From the NCBI GenBank assembly GCA_039565995.1, contig CP154795.1:1364001-1428000 (forward strand): DNA of 64,000 bases, written 5' to 3'. Every line of letters starts with the position of its first letter. Positions within the stretch are counted from its first letter, which is position 1. This document shows positions 31,653 to 41,816 of this stretch, in pieces. The notes beneath the pieces were generated by a model, which saw nothing but the letters and a program-made list of their open reading frames with translations, searched no databases and was not told the origin of the DNA. The translations under genes were made by a program, and so were the position numbers. This DNA is from Propionibacteriaceae bacterium ZF39. GTDB lineage: Bacteria > Actinomycetota > Actinomycetes > Propionibacteriales > Propionibacteriaceae.

Positions 31653-33125
31653 ATGCTTCCACCCTTCTGGACCACAGCCGAGGACGATGTCGAGGACCCC
31701 ATCGGGCGACGGCGCCGGATCATCCTCACCCTGGTGATCGGTGGAATCATCGGCTTCCTGATGGCGGGGGTCTGGGGGCCGGGATCGACCCTGGGTCGTG
31801 AAATGCGGGGCGACGCCCTCCTGGGCGAGAAGGTCCATGGCCACCTTCGGGGAAATGCGGGTTTTCGTTCGCTCCAAGTGGTCGAAATCGACCGGGAAGG
31901 GATCCGGGAGGCCGGGCTCGGTCCCGATCAGGGCCACTGGGAAGCCGGCACCCTCACCGTCACCTTCCTCGGTCACCTCCTTGCGGACGCGGTCTCCCGC
32001 GGCGAGGTCCGCGCCGACGACACCCTGGCTACCCATCTGCCCGAACTTGCCGGGTCACCGGTCGGCGACCTGACCTTGACGGAGGTGGCCACCCAGCGTG
32101 CCGGCCTGCCCCGGCAACTGCCCGGCGAGTCCGCCCGCTCGATTCCGGCTGCCCTGTTCGGAATCGATCCGTACGCCGGCACCACCCCGGAGAAGTTGCT
32201 CACCGAGGCCCGGGAGCTGTCCCTCGAGAACCCGGGTGTCTATGCCCACTCCCAGGTGGGGGCTGCGCTGCTGGGTGAGGCGCTCACCCGGGCCGCCCGG
32301 CAGCCCGACTGGCCGACTCTGGCGCGCGTGCGGCTCTTCGAGCCCCTGGGCATGCGGGAGACCACCATCGCCACGAGCCGGGATCTGATCCCGGCCGATG
32401 CGGTGCCCGGACACCGGCCCAACGGCCACCGCGTACGCGCATCCGCGTCTTCCGGGGCAGCGCCCGCCGGATGTTGCACCTGGACCACGGCTGCCGATCT
32501 CGGTCGTTATGCCCAGGCGTTGCTTTCCGGTCAGGTGCCCGGGGCCTCTGCGCTCGAACCGGTGGCCGACGGAACGGCGCCCTCGCGCGTGGGCTATTTC
32601 TGGCTCGTGTCGCCGGGTCCGAAGGAGCAGACCCTCACCTGGCATTTCGGGGGCACAGCCGGATCCAGCAGCTTCCTCGCTCTCGACCGGGACGCCGGCC
32701 GCGCCGTCATCGTGCTGAGCAATACCAGCCAGCCGGTCGACCGGCTCGGCGCCGGATTGATCGCCGATGACAAGCCTCCGGCCGCCACCCCCAATCCGAT
32801 GGACCTGCTCAGCGCGCTGGTGCTCGTGGCTGTCGTTGTCTGGACTGTGCGGCGGGTGCTGGCGGCGACGCGGCGGTCGCAGCTGGTCAGGGCGGCCCTC
32901 GACTTCGCGTCCGTCGTGCTCCTCACGGCTCTGCTCGCGGACTGGGTGACAGTGCCGGGTTGGTTCCACGGGCTCGCCCTGGGCGTCGGGGCGGGGGCGC
33001 TGCTGCTCGGGCTCCGCCGGGGCCGGGAACTGCCGTGGGCGACGGGTCACCCGAAGGCTGACCGGGTCCAGGTCATCATCAGCGCGGCCGTCCTGATGGT
33101 GGTGCTGGTCTTGATAGTGGTCTGA
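31653..33125 (+). CDS. Beta-lactamase-fold membrane protein with degenerate active site
   Basis: The product has 490 residues from ATG 31653 (GTG 31650 is an equal alternative). A helix near the N-terminus (IILTLVIGGIIGFLMAG) is followed by a class C beta-lactamase/serine-hydrolase fold and, after residue 385, three more helices. Fold landmarks are clear (LADAVSRGEVRADDTLATHLPEL, TQRAGLPRQLPG, RLFEPLGMRETT, HFGGTAGSSSF). Where active enzymes have SxxK, this protein has GTLTVTF, lacking both Ser and Lys, and the YxN motif reads YAHS. Only the HxG-like motif remains. It is probably a binding or sensor protein rather than a hydrolase. Confidence 0.8.
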   Translation: MLPPFWTTAEDDVEDPIGRRRRIILTLVIGGIIGFLMAGVWGPGSTLGREMRGDALLGEKVHGHLRGNAGFRSLQVVEIDREGIREAGLGPDQGHWEAGTLTVTFLGHLLADAVSRGEVRADDTLATHLPELAGSPVGDLTLTEVATQRAGLPRQLPGESARSIPAALFGIDPYAGTTPEKLLTEARELSLENPGVYAHSQVGAALLGEALTRAARQPDWPTLARVRLFEPLGMRETTIATSRDLIPADAVPGHRPNGHRVRASASSGAAPAGCCTWTTAADLGRYAQALLSGQVPGASALEPVADGTAPSRVGYFWLVSPGPKEQTLTWHFGGTAGSSSFLALDRDAGRAVIVLSNTSQPVDRLGAGLIADDKPPAATPNPMDLLSALVLVAVVVWTVRRVLAATRRSQLVRAALDFASVVLLTALLADWVTVPGWFHGLALGVGAGALLLGLRRGRELPWATGHPKADRVQVIISAAVLMVVLVLIVV

Positions 33126-33187
33126 GGGGTCCCAGCTGGCATACTGAGGGCCGCTGAAATCCCTAGACCTGATGAGGTAGTGGCTGC

Positions 33188-34870
<1,683 letters not shown>

Positions 34871-34882
34871 TCGTCCACCACG

Positions 34883-34916
34883 GAGCCCCCGCCGGCATGA
34901 TGCCGCGCGGGGGCTC
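34883..34916 (+). terminator. Terminator after ettA
   Basis: GAGCCCCCGC (34883-34892) pairs perfectly with GCGGGGGCTC (34907-34916) across a 14-nt loop that has its own CGGCAT/ATGCCG stem. It is followed by TGTCGTTG, a weak U-tract as is usual in such genomes. Confidence 0.75.
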
Positions 34917-34955
34917 TGTCGTTGCTCACTCCCATGAGGCCACACTTGTTCGAGT

Positions 34956-35001
34956 GATGCCCCAGTTGTAACTGTGGCAGCGATCGAACAACTGTGGCAT
35001 C
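34956..35001. repeat. Inverted repeat upstream of the lipoprotein gene
   Basis: GATGCCCCAGTTGT (34956-34969) is the reverse complement, with one mismatch, of ACAACTGTGGCATC (34988-35001). A further half-copy AACTGTGGCAG lies between them. It ends 58 bp before the lipoprotein ATG and may be an operator. Confidence 0.5.
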
Positions 35002-35059
35002 GGCACCGGCGCGCGCTCCGGGGCGCACGGTGACCAGCCCGGGAGGCTAGATTCTGGCC

Positions 35060-35650
35060 ATGACTTCCCTGCGCATCGCCTCCGCACTCGGGTTGGCGGC
35101 ACTGCTGTTGTCGGCGTGCGGCACCGATCCTTCGGCTGCTCCGACACCAGCGCCCACAGCGTCGGTACCGGCCACGTCAGCAGCCGAATCCACCCCGGAG
35201 CCAAGCGCCCCGACCACTCCGACTGCCAGCAAGGCGAGCGGCACGGAGAAGCCCACCAAGGGCAGCATCATCACGCCGACCCCGAGCGTGGTGCGCAGCA
35301 GTGAGGACGCCGCGCAGGCTCCCACGCCCGAGTTGAAGGCGTTCCTCGAGGCCCGGATCAACGAGCTCACGACCGACTGCATCGGCTATCCCCGCCCCGA
35401 GTTGGTCCTCTCCGAGATGCGGGTCGATGACCTGATCACGGGCGAGATCCGCGCGTGCGGCGGAGGCGGTGCCGCGTTCCTCTGGGCCAAGGTGGACGGT
35501 GAGTGGAAGGTCGCGGCGGTCGCCCAGGCCCCGCCCTCGTGCAGCGAGTTGCGGGATGCCGGCATCACGACCGAGATCCCCCAGAACTTCGTCGGCCACG
35601 ATTGCATGACGGACGCGGGGCAGATGGTGATCTTCGACCCGAACGGCTGA
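35060..35650 (+). CDS. Secreted lipoprotein, unknown
   Basis: A 196-residue protein with a signal peptide (MTSLRIASALGLAALLL) and lipobox LSAC, so Cys-20 is lipidated after export. Residues 25-85 form a Pro/Thr/Ser-rich spacer. A small folded domain follows with four cysteines (TDCIGYPRP, RACGGGG, PPSCSEL, HDCMTDAG) that could make two disulfides. No family is recognised. It lies alone between two transcription units. Confidence 0.82.
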   Translation: MTSLRIASALGLAALLLSACGTDPSAAPTPAPTASVPATSAAESTPEPSAPTTPTASKASGTEKPTKGSIITPTPSVVRSSEDAAQAPTPELKAFLEARINELTTDCIGYPRPELVLSEMRVDDLITGEIRACGGGGAAFLWAKVDGEWKVAAVAQAPPSCSELRDAGITTEIPQNFVGHDCMTDAGQMVIFDPNG

Positions 35651-35676
35651 TCCGTGCCGGTGCCGGGCCGAAATCG

Positions 35677-38421
35677 TCAGCGTTCGCTGCTGAGCAGCTG
35701 GGCCAGGGTCACGGCGGCCCGCCCCTCGAGCTGCTCGACCTGCAGGCGACAGGAGAACCCGTCGGCCAGGACGACTGCGTCAGGTCCGGCAGCCCGGATC
35801 GCCGGCAAGAGATCGTTCTCCGCCACGGCCACCGAGACCTCGTAGTGGCCCTGCTCCACGCCGAAGTTGCCGGCCAGTCCGCAGCACCCACCGACGGTCG
35901 TGACCTTCGCACCGGACTGCTTCAACAAAGCCGCATCGGCCGCCCATCCCAGCACCGACGCATGGTGACAGTGCGGCTGCGCCACGACAGTCTCACCCGA
36001 CAGATCGGGCGCCTGCCAGCCCTCGGTCTCCCCGAGCAGCTCCGCGAGCGTCTTCACCCCGGCGGCGACCTCGCGTACCCGCGGATCCCGCGGCAGCAAC
36101 TCCGCCGCGTCACTGCGCCACACCGCGGTGCAGGAGGGCTCGACCCCGACGATGGGTACGCCCGCTTGCACGATCGGGTGCAGCACGTCCAGGGCGGCCT
36201 TCAGCTGGCGTCGGGCACCGTCGCGCTGACCGGTCGAGATCCATGTCAGCCCACAGCAGGCCTTCTCGTCGATGAAGCGCGGCGCATAACCAGCCGCGAC
36301 CAGGACCTCCATCAGCGGCTTGATGCCGGAGAACTCGAAGCAGTCCGAGAACGAGTCGAGCCAGATCGCCACCGGCTTGCCGGTCGTCACGACGGGCGCG
36401 GCCTTCTTCTTGTTGGAACCGGTCGCGAACCGCGGCAGGCTTCGCCGCACATCCACGCCGGCCGTCCGCTTCAGCAGCGACCCGAGCACCGGCACCCGGA
36501 ACACCAGATTGAGCAGCGGCCCGACCCCGAGCCCGGAGATCAACCGGCCCCAGCGCGGCAGCCAGCCGAGCGAATAGTGGCTGATCGGCCGCAGCTTCCC
36601 CTTGTAACGCTCATCGGTCACGATCGACTTGTATGCCGCCATGTCGATCCCGGTCGGACAGTCGCGCGCGCAGCCCTTGCACGACAGACACAGATCGAGC
36701 GCCTCGGCGACCTCGGGGGAGTCCCAGCCGGAAACCAGGCCGCCGTTGACCATCTCCTGCAGTGCCCGGGAGCGACCGCGCGTGGAGTCCTTCTCGTCGC
36801 CGGTGGCCCGGTAGGACGGGCACATCACCTGGCCCGAGCCGCCCTCATCGGCCAAGCACTTGCCGACGCCCGAGCACTGGTGCACCGCCTCCACGAACTC
36901 CGGATGCGTACGCCGCAGCGGTGCGCGTCGGACGGCCGGAACGCGGAGGTCTGCCTCGACGGGCCGAGGATCCACGAGTACGCCCGGGTTGAGATGGTTC
37001 TCCGGGTCGAACAGGTCCTTCACGCGACCCATCAGGGCAATGGCCTCCTGCGAATACATCCGCGGCAGCAGGGCTGACCGGGCGCGCCCGTCGCCGTGCT
37101 CACCCGACATCGATCCGCCATAACCGGCGACCAGGTCGGCCGCCTCCTCGACGAACCGGCGATAGGCCCCCGGTCCGTCCGGCCCATCGAGCGGGAAGTC
37201 GATCCGGCAGTGCACGCAGCCGTCACCGAAGTGGCCATACGGGAGGCCGGTCACCCCGTGCTTGGTCATCAGCGCATCGAAGTCGCGGAGATAGGCCCCG
37301 AGCTTCTCGGGCGGAACCGCGGCGTCCTCCCATCCGGCGTACGCGGGACGCTCGAGGCTGACGCCGGCCAGTCCGGCGCCGTCGGCGCGGATCTTCCACA
37401 GCGCGCTGACCTCGGCGGGATCGGTGACGATCCAACCGCCGATGTGGGAGGTCTCACCCAGCAGCGCCCGGGCGCGCTCGCTGAGGCGTACCTCATCATC
37501 GTCGACCAACTCGACGAAGACCCAGCCGTCGCCCTCGGGCAATCGCGGCACCGCCTTCTCGCCCAGCTTGCGTGCGACCACATCGACGATGCGGCGATCG
37601 AGGCCTTCGGCGGCGGTGGGGGAATGGCGCAGGATGGCGGGCGAATCATCGGCGGCGTCGGCCATGGTGGCATAGCCGAGCGCGATCATCGTCTTGAAGG
37701 GAGCGTCGGCGACGAGCCGGACGGTCGCCTCGAGGATGACCGCCAGGGTCCCCTCGGTCCCGGCCAGGAACTTCGCGACATCGAAGCCGTTCTCGGGCAG
37801 CAGGTGTTCGAGGGAGTAGCCCGAGACCTGGCGGCCGAACTGGCCGAACTCGGTGCGGATCAGCGCCAGGTTTTCCCCGACGAGCTTCTCGAGGGCAGCC
37901 AGCGTGGGCGATTCGGTCCGCTCCCCGCTGGTCACCCGAAGACGTTCACCGTTGCCGAGCAGCACATCGAGCGAGACCACATTGTCCGCGCTGCGGCCAT
38001 AACCGAGGGCACGGGGGCCGCAGGCGTTGTTGCCGATCATCCCGCCGATCGTGCACCGGTTGCTCGTCGACGGATCCGGGCCGAACCGCAGGCCGTGTGG
38101 CCGGGCCACTTTCTGCAGTTCCGATTGGACAACGCCGGACTCGACCCGGGCCGTGCGCGCCGCCGGGTCGACCTCGAGCACGTGATGCAGGTGCCGACGC
38201 AGATCCACGACGAGACCCGGGCCCACCGCATTGCCCGCGCACGATGTGCCGGCACCCCGGCTGGTGACCGGCGTACGCTTCTCGAACGCCGACCGCACGA
38301 CCTGCTCGAGCTCGGTCACCGACTCCGGGAACGCCACCGCTTCCGGGACCACCCGATAAAGGCTGGCATCCGTCGAATAGAGCGCACGCGTGAGAGTCGA
38401 GGAATCGAGCTGGGCAGTCAT
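35677..38421 (-). CDS. FAD-linked and Fe-S oxidoreductase (D-lactate dehydrogenase-like)
   Basis: The 914-residue fusion combines a GlcD-type flavoprotein and a GlcF-type iron-sulfur protein. The FAD PCMH domain is near the N-terminus (VTSRGAGTSCAGNAVGPGLV, GGMIGNNACGPRALGYG). The FAD-oxidase C domain follows (GLPYGHFGDGCVHCRIDFPL, MSGEHGDGRARS). A ferredoxin module has CVGK-like and CLSCKGCARDCPTG clusters near residue 590, and two CCG domains (DEKACCGLTW, GGCCGLAGNFG) end the protein. This is the architecture of quinone-linked D-lactate or D-2-hydroxyacid dehydrogenases at the membrane. A MarR gene lies 41 bp upstream on the same strand and may regulate it. Confidence 0.9.
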   Translation of the reverse strand: MTAQLDSSTLTRALYSTDASLYRVVPEAVAFPESVTELEQVVRSAFEKRTPVTSRGAGTSCAGNAVGPGLVVDLRRHLHHVLEVDPAARTARVESGVVQSELQKVARPHGLRFGPDPSTSNRCTIGGMIGNNACGPRALGYGRSADNVVSLDVLLGNGERLRVTSGERTESPTLAALEKLVGENLALIRTEFGQFGRQVSGYSLEHLLPENGFDVAKFLAGTEGTLAVILEATVRLVADAPFKTMIALGYATMADAADDSPAILRHSPTAAEGLDRRIVDVVARKLGEKAVPRLPEGDGWVFVELVDDDEVRLSERARALLGETSHIGGWIVTDPAEVSALWKIRADGAGLAGVSLERPAYAGWEDAAVPPEKLGAYLRDFDALMTKHGVTGLPYGHFGDGCVHCRIDFPLDGPDGPGAYRRFVEEAADLVAGYGGSMSGEHGDGRARSALLPRMYSQEAIALMGRVKDLFDPENHLNPGVLVDPRPVEADLRVPAVRRAPLRRTHPEFVEAVHQCSGVGKCLADEGGSGQVMCPSYRATGDEKDSTRGRSRALQEMVNGGLVSGWDSPEVAEALDLCLSCKGCARDCPTGIDMAAYKSIVTDERYKGKLRPISHYSLGWLPRWGRLISGLGVGPLLNLVFRVPVLGSLLKRTAGVDVRRSLPRFATGSNKKKAAPVVTTGKPVAIWLDSFSDCFEFSGIKPLMEVLVAAGYAPRFIDEKACCGLTWISTGQRDGARRQLKAALDVLHPIVQAGVPIVGVEPSCTAVWRSDAAELLPRDPRVREVAAGVKTLAELLGETEGWQAPDLSGETVVAQPHCHHASVLGWAADAALLKQSGAKVTTVGGCCGLAGNFGVEQGHYEVSVAVAENDLLPAIRAAGPDAVVLADGFSCRLQVEQLEGRAAVTLAQLLSSER

Positions 38422-38462
38422 GCGCTCATCCTGCCAGCAGAAGCGGAATCGCCCGGCGAGCG

Positions 38463-38918
38463 TCAGTCCGCGGCCAGCACGGCCTCGAAGGCGCGGCCCA
38501 GGGCCCGGAAGTCCTCGGGATCGACCGCCGCCACGAACGCCCGACGCACGGACTCCACATGGCTGGGAGCGGCTGACTTGAGCAGTTCGAATCCTTCGGC
38601 GGTGAGATGGGCCCAGACCCCGCGGCGATCACTCGGACAGGCCTGGCGCTCCACGAGTCCGGCCTTCTCCATGCGGGCGACGGTGTGCGTCAGGCGTGAT
38701 CGCGACTGGTGCACGGCATCGGCGAGATCGGACATCCGCAACTGCCGGTCCTCGGCCTCCTCGAGACACACCAGAATCTCGTATTCGGCCAGATCGATCC
38801 CGAATGGACGGAGATCAGCATCGAGGCGCTCGTTGATCCGCGCGACCCCGAGCAGATAGGTCCGCCAGATCCGTTGCTGCTCCTGATCCAGCCAGCGCGC
38901 CTGTACTCGTTCCGACAT
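38463..38918 (-). CDS. MarR-family transcriptional regulator
   Basis: A 151-residue winged-helix dimer. The recognition segment is LRMSDLADAVHQSRSRLTHTVARME, cited here as LADAVHQSRSRLTHTV, and the wing has the conserved DRRGVWAHLTAEG. The helices at both ends form the dimer interface. MarR proteins repress nearby genes until a small ligand binds. It is upstream of the dehydrogenase and divergent from the acyl-CoA ligase 147 bp away, so either may be its target. Confidence 0.92.
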   Translation of the reverse strand: MSERVQARWLDQEQQRIWRTYLLGVARINERLDADLRPFGIDLAEYEILVCLEEAEDRQLRMSDLADAVHQSRSRLTHTVARMEKAGLVERQACPSDRRGVWAHLTAEGFELLKSAAPSHVESVRRAFVAAVDPEDFRALGRAFEAVLAAD

Positions 38919-39065
38919 GTCACGAGTATACCAATAAGTTGATGGTTCAACTGTGTGATCGGCTTGCCCTGCGGAATCAGGGCGCTGTGGGCCTCATGAT
39001 CGTTGTACGTGTGGGTAGGATCACAGGTCAGGCAACAGAGTGGTTAGCCAGTTACGGAGGGCACG

Positions 39066-40916
39066 ATGGTGGATTATGCCGGCGCAATCGACGAGAAGAC
39101 CAAGCAGCAACTGGCCGACCGATACCGCAATGTCGCGGAGATGTTGGTCAAGCGCGCCGACGTGGATCCCGCAAAGCTCGCCTTCCAATATCCCGATGCC
39201 AAGGAGAATTGGCGCTCGCTGAGTTGGCGTCAGACGAAGGAATACGCGTTCGATCTCGCCGGCGCTCTGCTGTCGGTGGGGTTGCAGGCAGAGGACCGGG
39301 TGGCCATCGCCTCCACCACCCGCATCGAATGGATCCTCGCCGACCTGGCGATCATGTGCGCCGGTGGCGCCACCACCACCATCTATCCGACCACGCAGTC
39401 CGACGACGTCAGCTACATCCTCGACGACTCCGGATCCCGGGTCGCCATCGTGGAGGATCCTGCCCAGCTGGCCAAGCTCCAGGAACACCCGGAGGTGTTC
39501 GAGCGGTTGCTGGCCGTGGTGCTGATCGACGGTGAATCCGACCACGAGCGCGTGCACAGCTGGGCCGAATTCCGGGAGCTGGGCAAGACCTATCGCGCCG
39601 ACAACCCCGACACCATCGACCGGGCAATCGCCTCGACCGGTCCGGACCAGCTTTCGACGCTGATCTATACGTCGGGCACGACGGGCCGGCCGAAGGGCGT
39701 GCGGCTCACCCATGACGCGTGGACCTATCAGGGCCGGGCCGTCGAAATCATCCAGCTGGCCACTCCGGACGACGTCCATTATCTGTGGCTGCCGCTGTCG
39801 CATGTGTTCGGCAAGTGCCTGCTGTCGATTCAGCTCCAGATCGGGTTCAGCACGGCGGTGGACGGCCGCATCGACAAGATCGTCGACGGTCTGGGCGCGA
39901 TCAAGCCCACCTTCATGGCCGGGGCTCCCCGCATCTTCGAGAAGGTCCGCGCCAAGGTCATGGTCGGCAACCAGACCGGCCTCAAGAGCAAGATCGCCCG
40001 CTGGGCGTTCAGCGTGGGCAAGAAGTCGATCCCGTTCCGGCTCGAGGGCAAGCCGATGCCTCCGGCTCTGGCGGCCCAGTATGCGCTCGCGCACAAGCTC
40101 GTGTTCAGCAAGCTCCAGGCCCGCCTCGGCGGCAACCTGCGCTTCATGGTGTCGGGCTCGGCCAAGCTGTCGAGGCAGGTGCAGGAGTGGTTCTATGCCG
40201 CCGGCCTGCTCATCGTCGAGGGCTATGGCATGACGGAGACCTCGGCCGTGATCTGTGTGAACGACCCGGCCAACCCCCGTCTCGGCACCGTCGGCCCGCC
40301 GTTGGCGGGCAGCGAGTTCCGGATCGCCTCCGATGGTGAACTCCTCGTCCGCGGTCCGGGTGTGACGACCGGCTATCACAACCAGCCCGAGGTCACGGCC
40401 GAGACCATCCAGGACGGGTGGCTCCACACCGGTGACGTCGGCGAGCTCGACAGCGACGGCTATCTGAAGATCACCGACCGCAAGAAGGACCTCATCAAGA
40501 CCTCGGGCGGCAAATATGTGGCCCCGCAGAAGGTCGAGGGCACGCTCGTCGCCAACTGCCCCTATGTGTCCCAGGTAGTCGTCCACGGCGATGACCGCAA
40601 ATACATCACCGCCCTGCTCGTCCTCGACCCCGACGCGATCCAGGGCTGGTCGGAGCATCACGCTGCCGGCTCCCTCAAGGGCACCGACTATGCCCACCTG
40701 ACCCAGCATCCCGAGGTGACCGAGATGTTGCAGCGTTATGTGGACAGCGCCAACGAGCGTCTGGAGCGGTGGGAGACGGTCAAGCGTTTCCGTGTGCTCG
40801 ACCATGAGCTCACGGTGGATGACGGTGCCGTCACCCCGAGCCTCAAGATCCGCCGGTCGACGGTCGAGAAGCAGTACGCCGACCTGCTCGATTCCATGTA
40901 TGACTCGGAGGACTGA
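39066..40916 (+). CDS. Long-chain fatty-acid-CoA ligase
   Basis: A 616-residue adenylate-forming enzyme similar to actinobacterial FadD15. The AMP-binding P-loop is YTSGTTGRPKGVRLTH near residue 200, followed by YLWLPLSHVFGK and the Gly-rich VEGYGMTETSAV near 385. The ITDRKKDLIKTSGGKYVAPQ hinge and catalytic Lys lie near 480. It activates fatty acids to acyl-CoA for degradation or lipid building. GGAGGG precedes the ATG by 5 nt. The thioesterase gene follows 6 bp after its stop, giving an activation/release pair on one transcript. Confidence 0.94.
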   Translation: MVDYAGAIDEKTKQQLADRYRNVAEMLVKRADVDPAKLAFQYPDAKENWRSLSWRQTKEYAFDLAGALLSVGLQAEDRVAIASTTRIEWILADLAIMCAGGATTTIYPTTQSDDVSYILDDSGSRVAIVEDPAQLAKLQEHPEVFERLLAVVLIDGESDHERVHSWAEFRELGKTYRADNPDTIDRAIASTGPDQLSTLIYTSGTTGRPKGVRLTHDAWTYQGRAVEIIQLATPDDVHYLWLPLSHVFGKCLLSIQLQIGFSTAVDGRIDKIVDGLGAIKPTFMAGAPRIFEKVRAKVMVGNQTGLKSKIARWAFSVGKKSIPFRLEGKPMPPALAAQYALAHKLVFSKLQARLGGNLRFMVSGSAKLSRQVQEWFYAAGLLIVEGYGMTETSAVICVNDPANPRLGTVGPPLAGSEFRIASDGELLVRGPGVTTGYHNQPEVTAETIQDGWLHTGDVGELDSDGYLKITDRKKDLIKTSGGKYVAPQKVEGTLVANCPYVSQVVVHGDDRKYITALLVLDPDAIQGWSEHHAAGSLKGTDYAHLTQHPEVTEMLQRYVDSANERLERWETVKRFRVLDHELTVDDGAVTPSLKIRRSTVEKQYADLLDSMYDSED

Positions 40917-40922
40917 ACCCCT

Positions 40923-41813
40923 TTGGCCCACCTCTTCGACTGTCAAACCCGATGGGGAGATATGGATGCCTATCTCCACCTCAACAACGGCGTCTATGTC
41001 GACTACCTCCAGGAAGCCCGTGTCGACTTCCTGCATTCGGGTGAGTTTGCGTACATGCTGGGCGACGAGCCTCAGCCGGGCGCGGAGGGTCCCAACACCC
41101 AGGCCATCCTCGTTACCGGGCATCAGGTCGAATATCTGAAGCCGGCCGAGCACGGCCATCCGCTGCAGGTCAGGCTGGTCGTCGATCAGATCGGGGCCGC
41201 CCGGTTCACGCTGGCGTACGACATCGTCAGCGATGACCGGATCGTGGCTCGCGCCCGCACGGTGCTGTGCCCGTTCGATCTCGAGACGGACGCCATCCGG
41301 CGGCTCACCGACGGCGAAAAGGCCTGGTTCGCGGAGCACGCCGAATCCGTGGAGCCGTTGCCGACCGTGGCGAAGGTGCGACTGGGGGATCAGCCGGCCC
41401 ATGAGTACGCGTTCCGCGTGCGATGGTCCGACCTCGATTCCTATCGGCACGCGAACAACGTGAAGTACTACGACTATGTGCAGGAGGCCCGCATCGACCT
41501 GATGCGGGATCTCCTCGAACACCGCCCGGCCCAATCGGAGCGTCCGGGACAGTGGATCGTGGTGCGTCAGGATATGGATTACGCCGTCCAGATCGACTTC
41601 CGGCCGGAGGCCTATGTGGTGCGTACCGCGGTCCAGGACATCGGCCAGTCGTCGCTGACGCTGGCCGCCGAGATCATGGATCCGACCACTGGCGTGGTCC
41701 ACGCGTCGTCGCGGACGGTGCTGGTCCACACCGCTGTCACCGGCCCGGAAGCCATCCCGGCCTGGATCCGGGAGGCGCTGACGCCGCTGCGACTCCCGGT
41801 CCCGGTGGCCTGA
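40923..41813 (+). CDS. Acyl-CoA thioesterase with two hotdog domains
   Basis: The product has 296 residues from TTG 40923, with GGAGG about 10 nt upstream inside the ligase 3' end. Two 4HBT hotdog folds occur in tandem. Domain 1 begins TRWGDMDAYLHLNNGVYVDY and domain 2 VRWSDLDSYRHANNVKYYDY (near residue 165). In each, the Asp and the following His/Asn region form the usual active site. It hydrolyses acyl-CoA to free acid and CoA. Being encoded right after the acyl-CoA ligase suggests control of the acyl-CoA pool. Confidence 0.9.
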   Translation: MAHLFDCQTRWGDMDAYLHLNNGVYVDYLQEARVDFLHSGEFAYMLGDEPQPGAEGPNTQAILVTGHQVEYLKPAEHGHPLQVRLVVDQIGAARFTLAYDIVSDDRIVARARTVLCPFDLETDAIRRLTDGEKAWFAEHAESVEPLPTVAKVRLGDQPAHEYAFRVRWSDLDSYRHANNVKYYDYVQEARIDLMRDLLEHRPAQSERPGQWIVVRQDMDYAVQIDFRPEAYVVRTAVQDIGQSSLTLAAEIMDPTTGVVHASSRTVLVHTAVTGPEAIPAWIREALTPLRLPVPVA

Positions 41814-41816
41814 GGT

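Noticed and set aside
30922-31662. N-terminal extension of the hydrolase-like protein
   Set aside because: It lies over the membrane-protein gene in another frame; the GTG at 30921 with the GTGA overlap is the sensible start.
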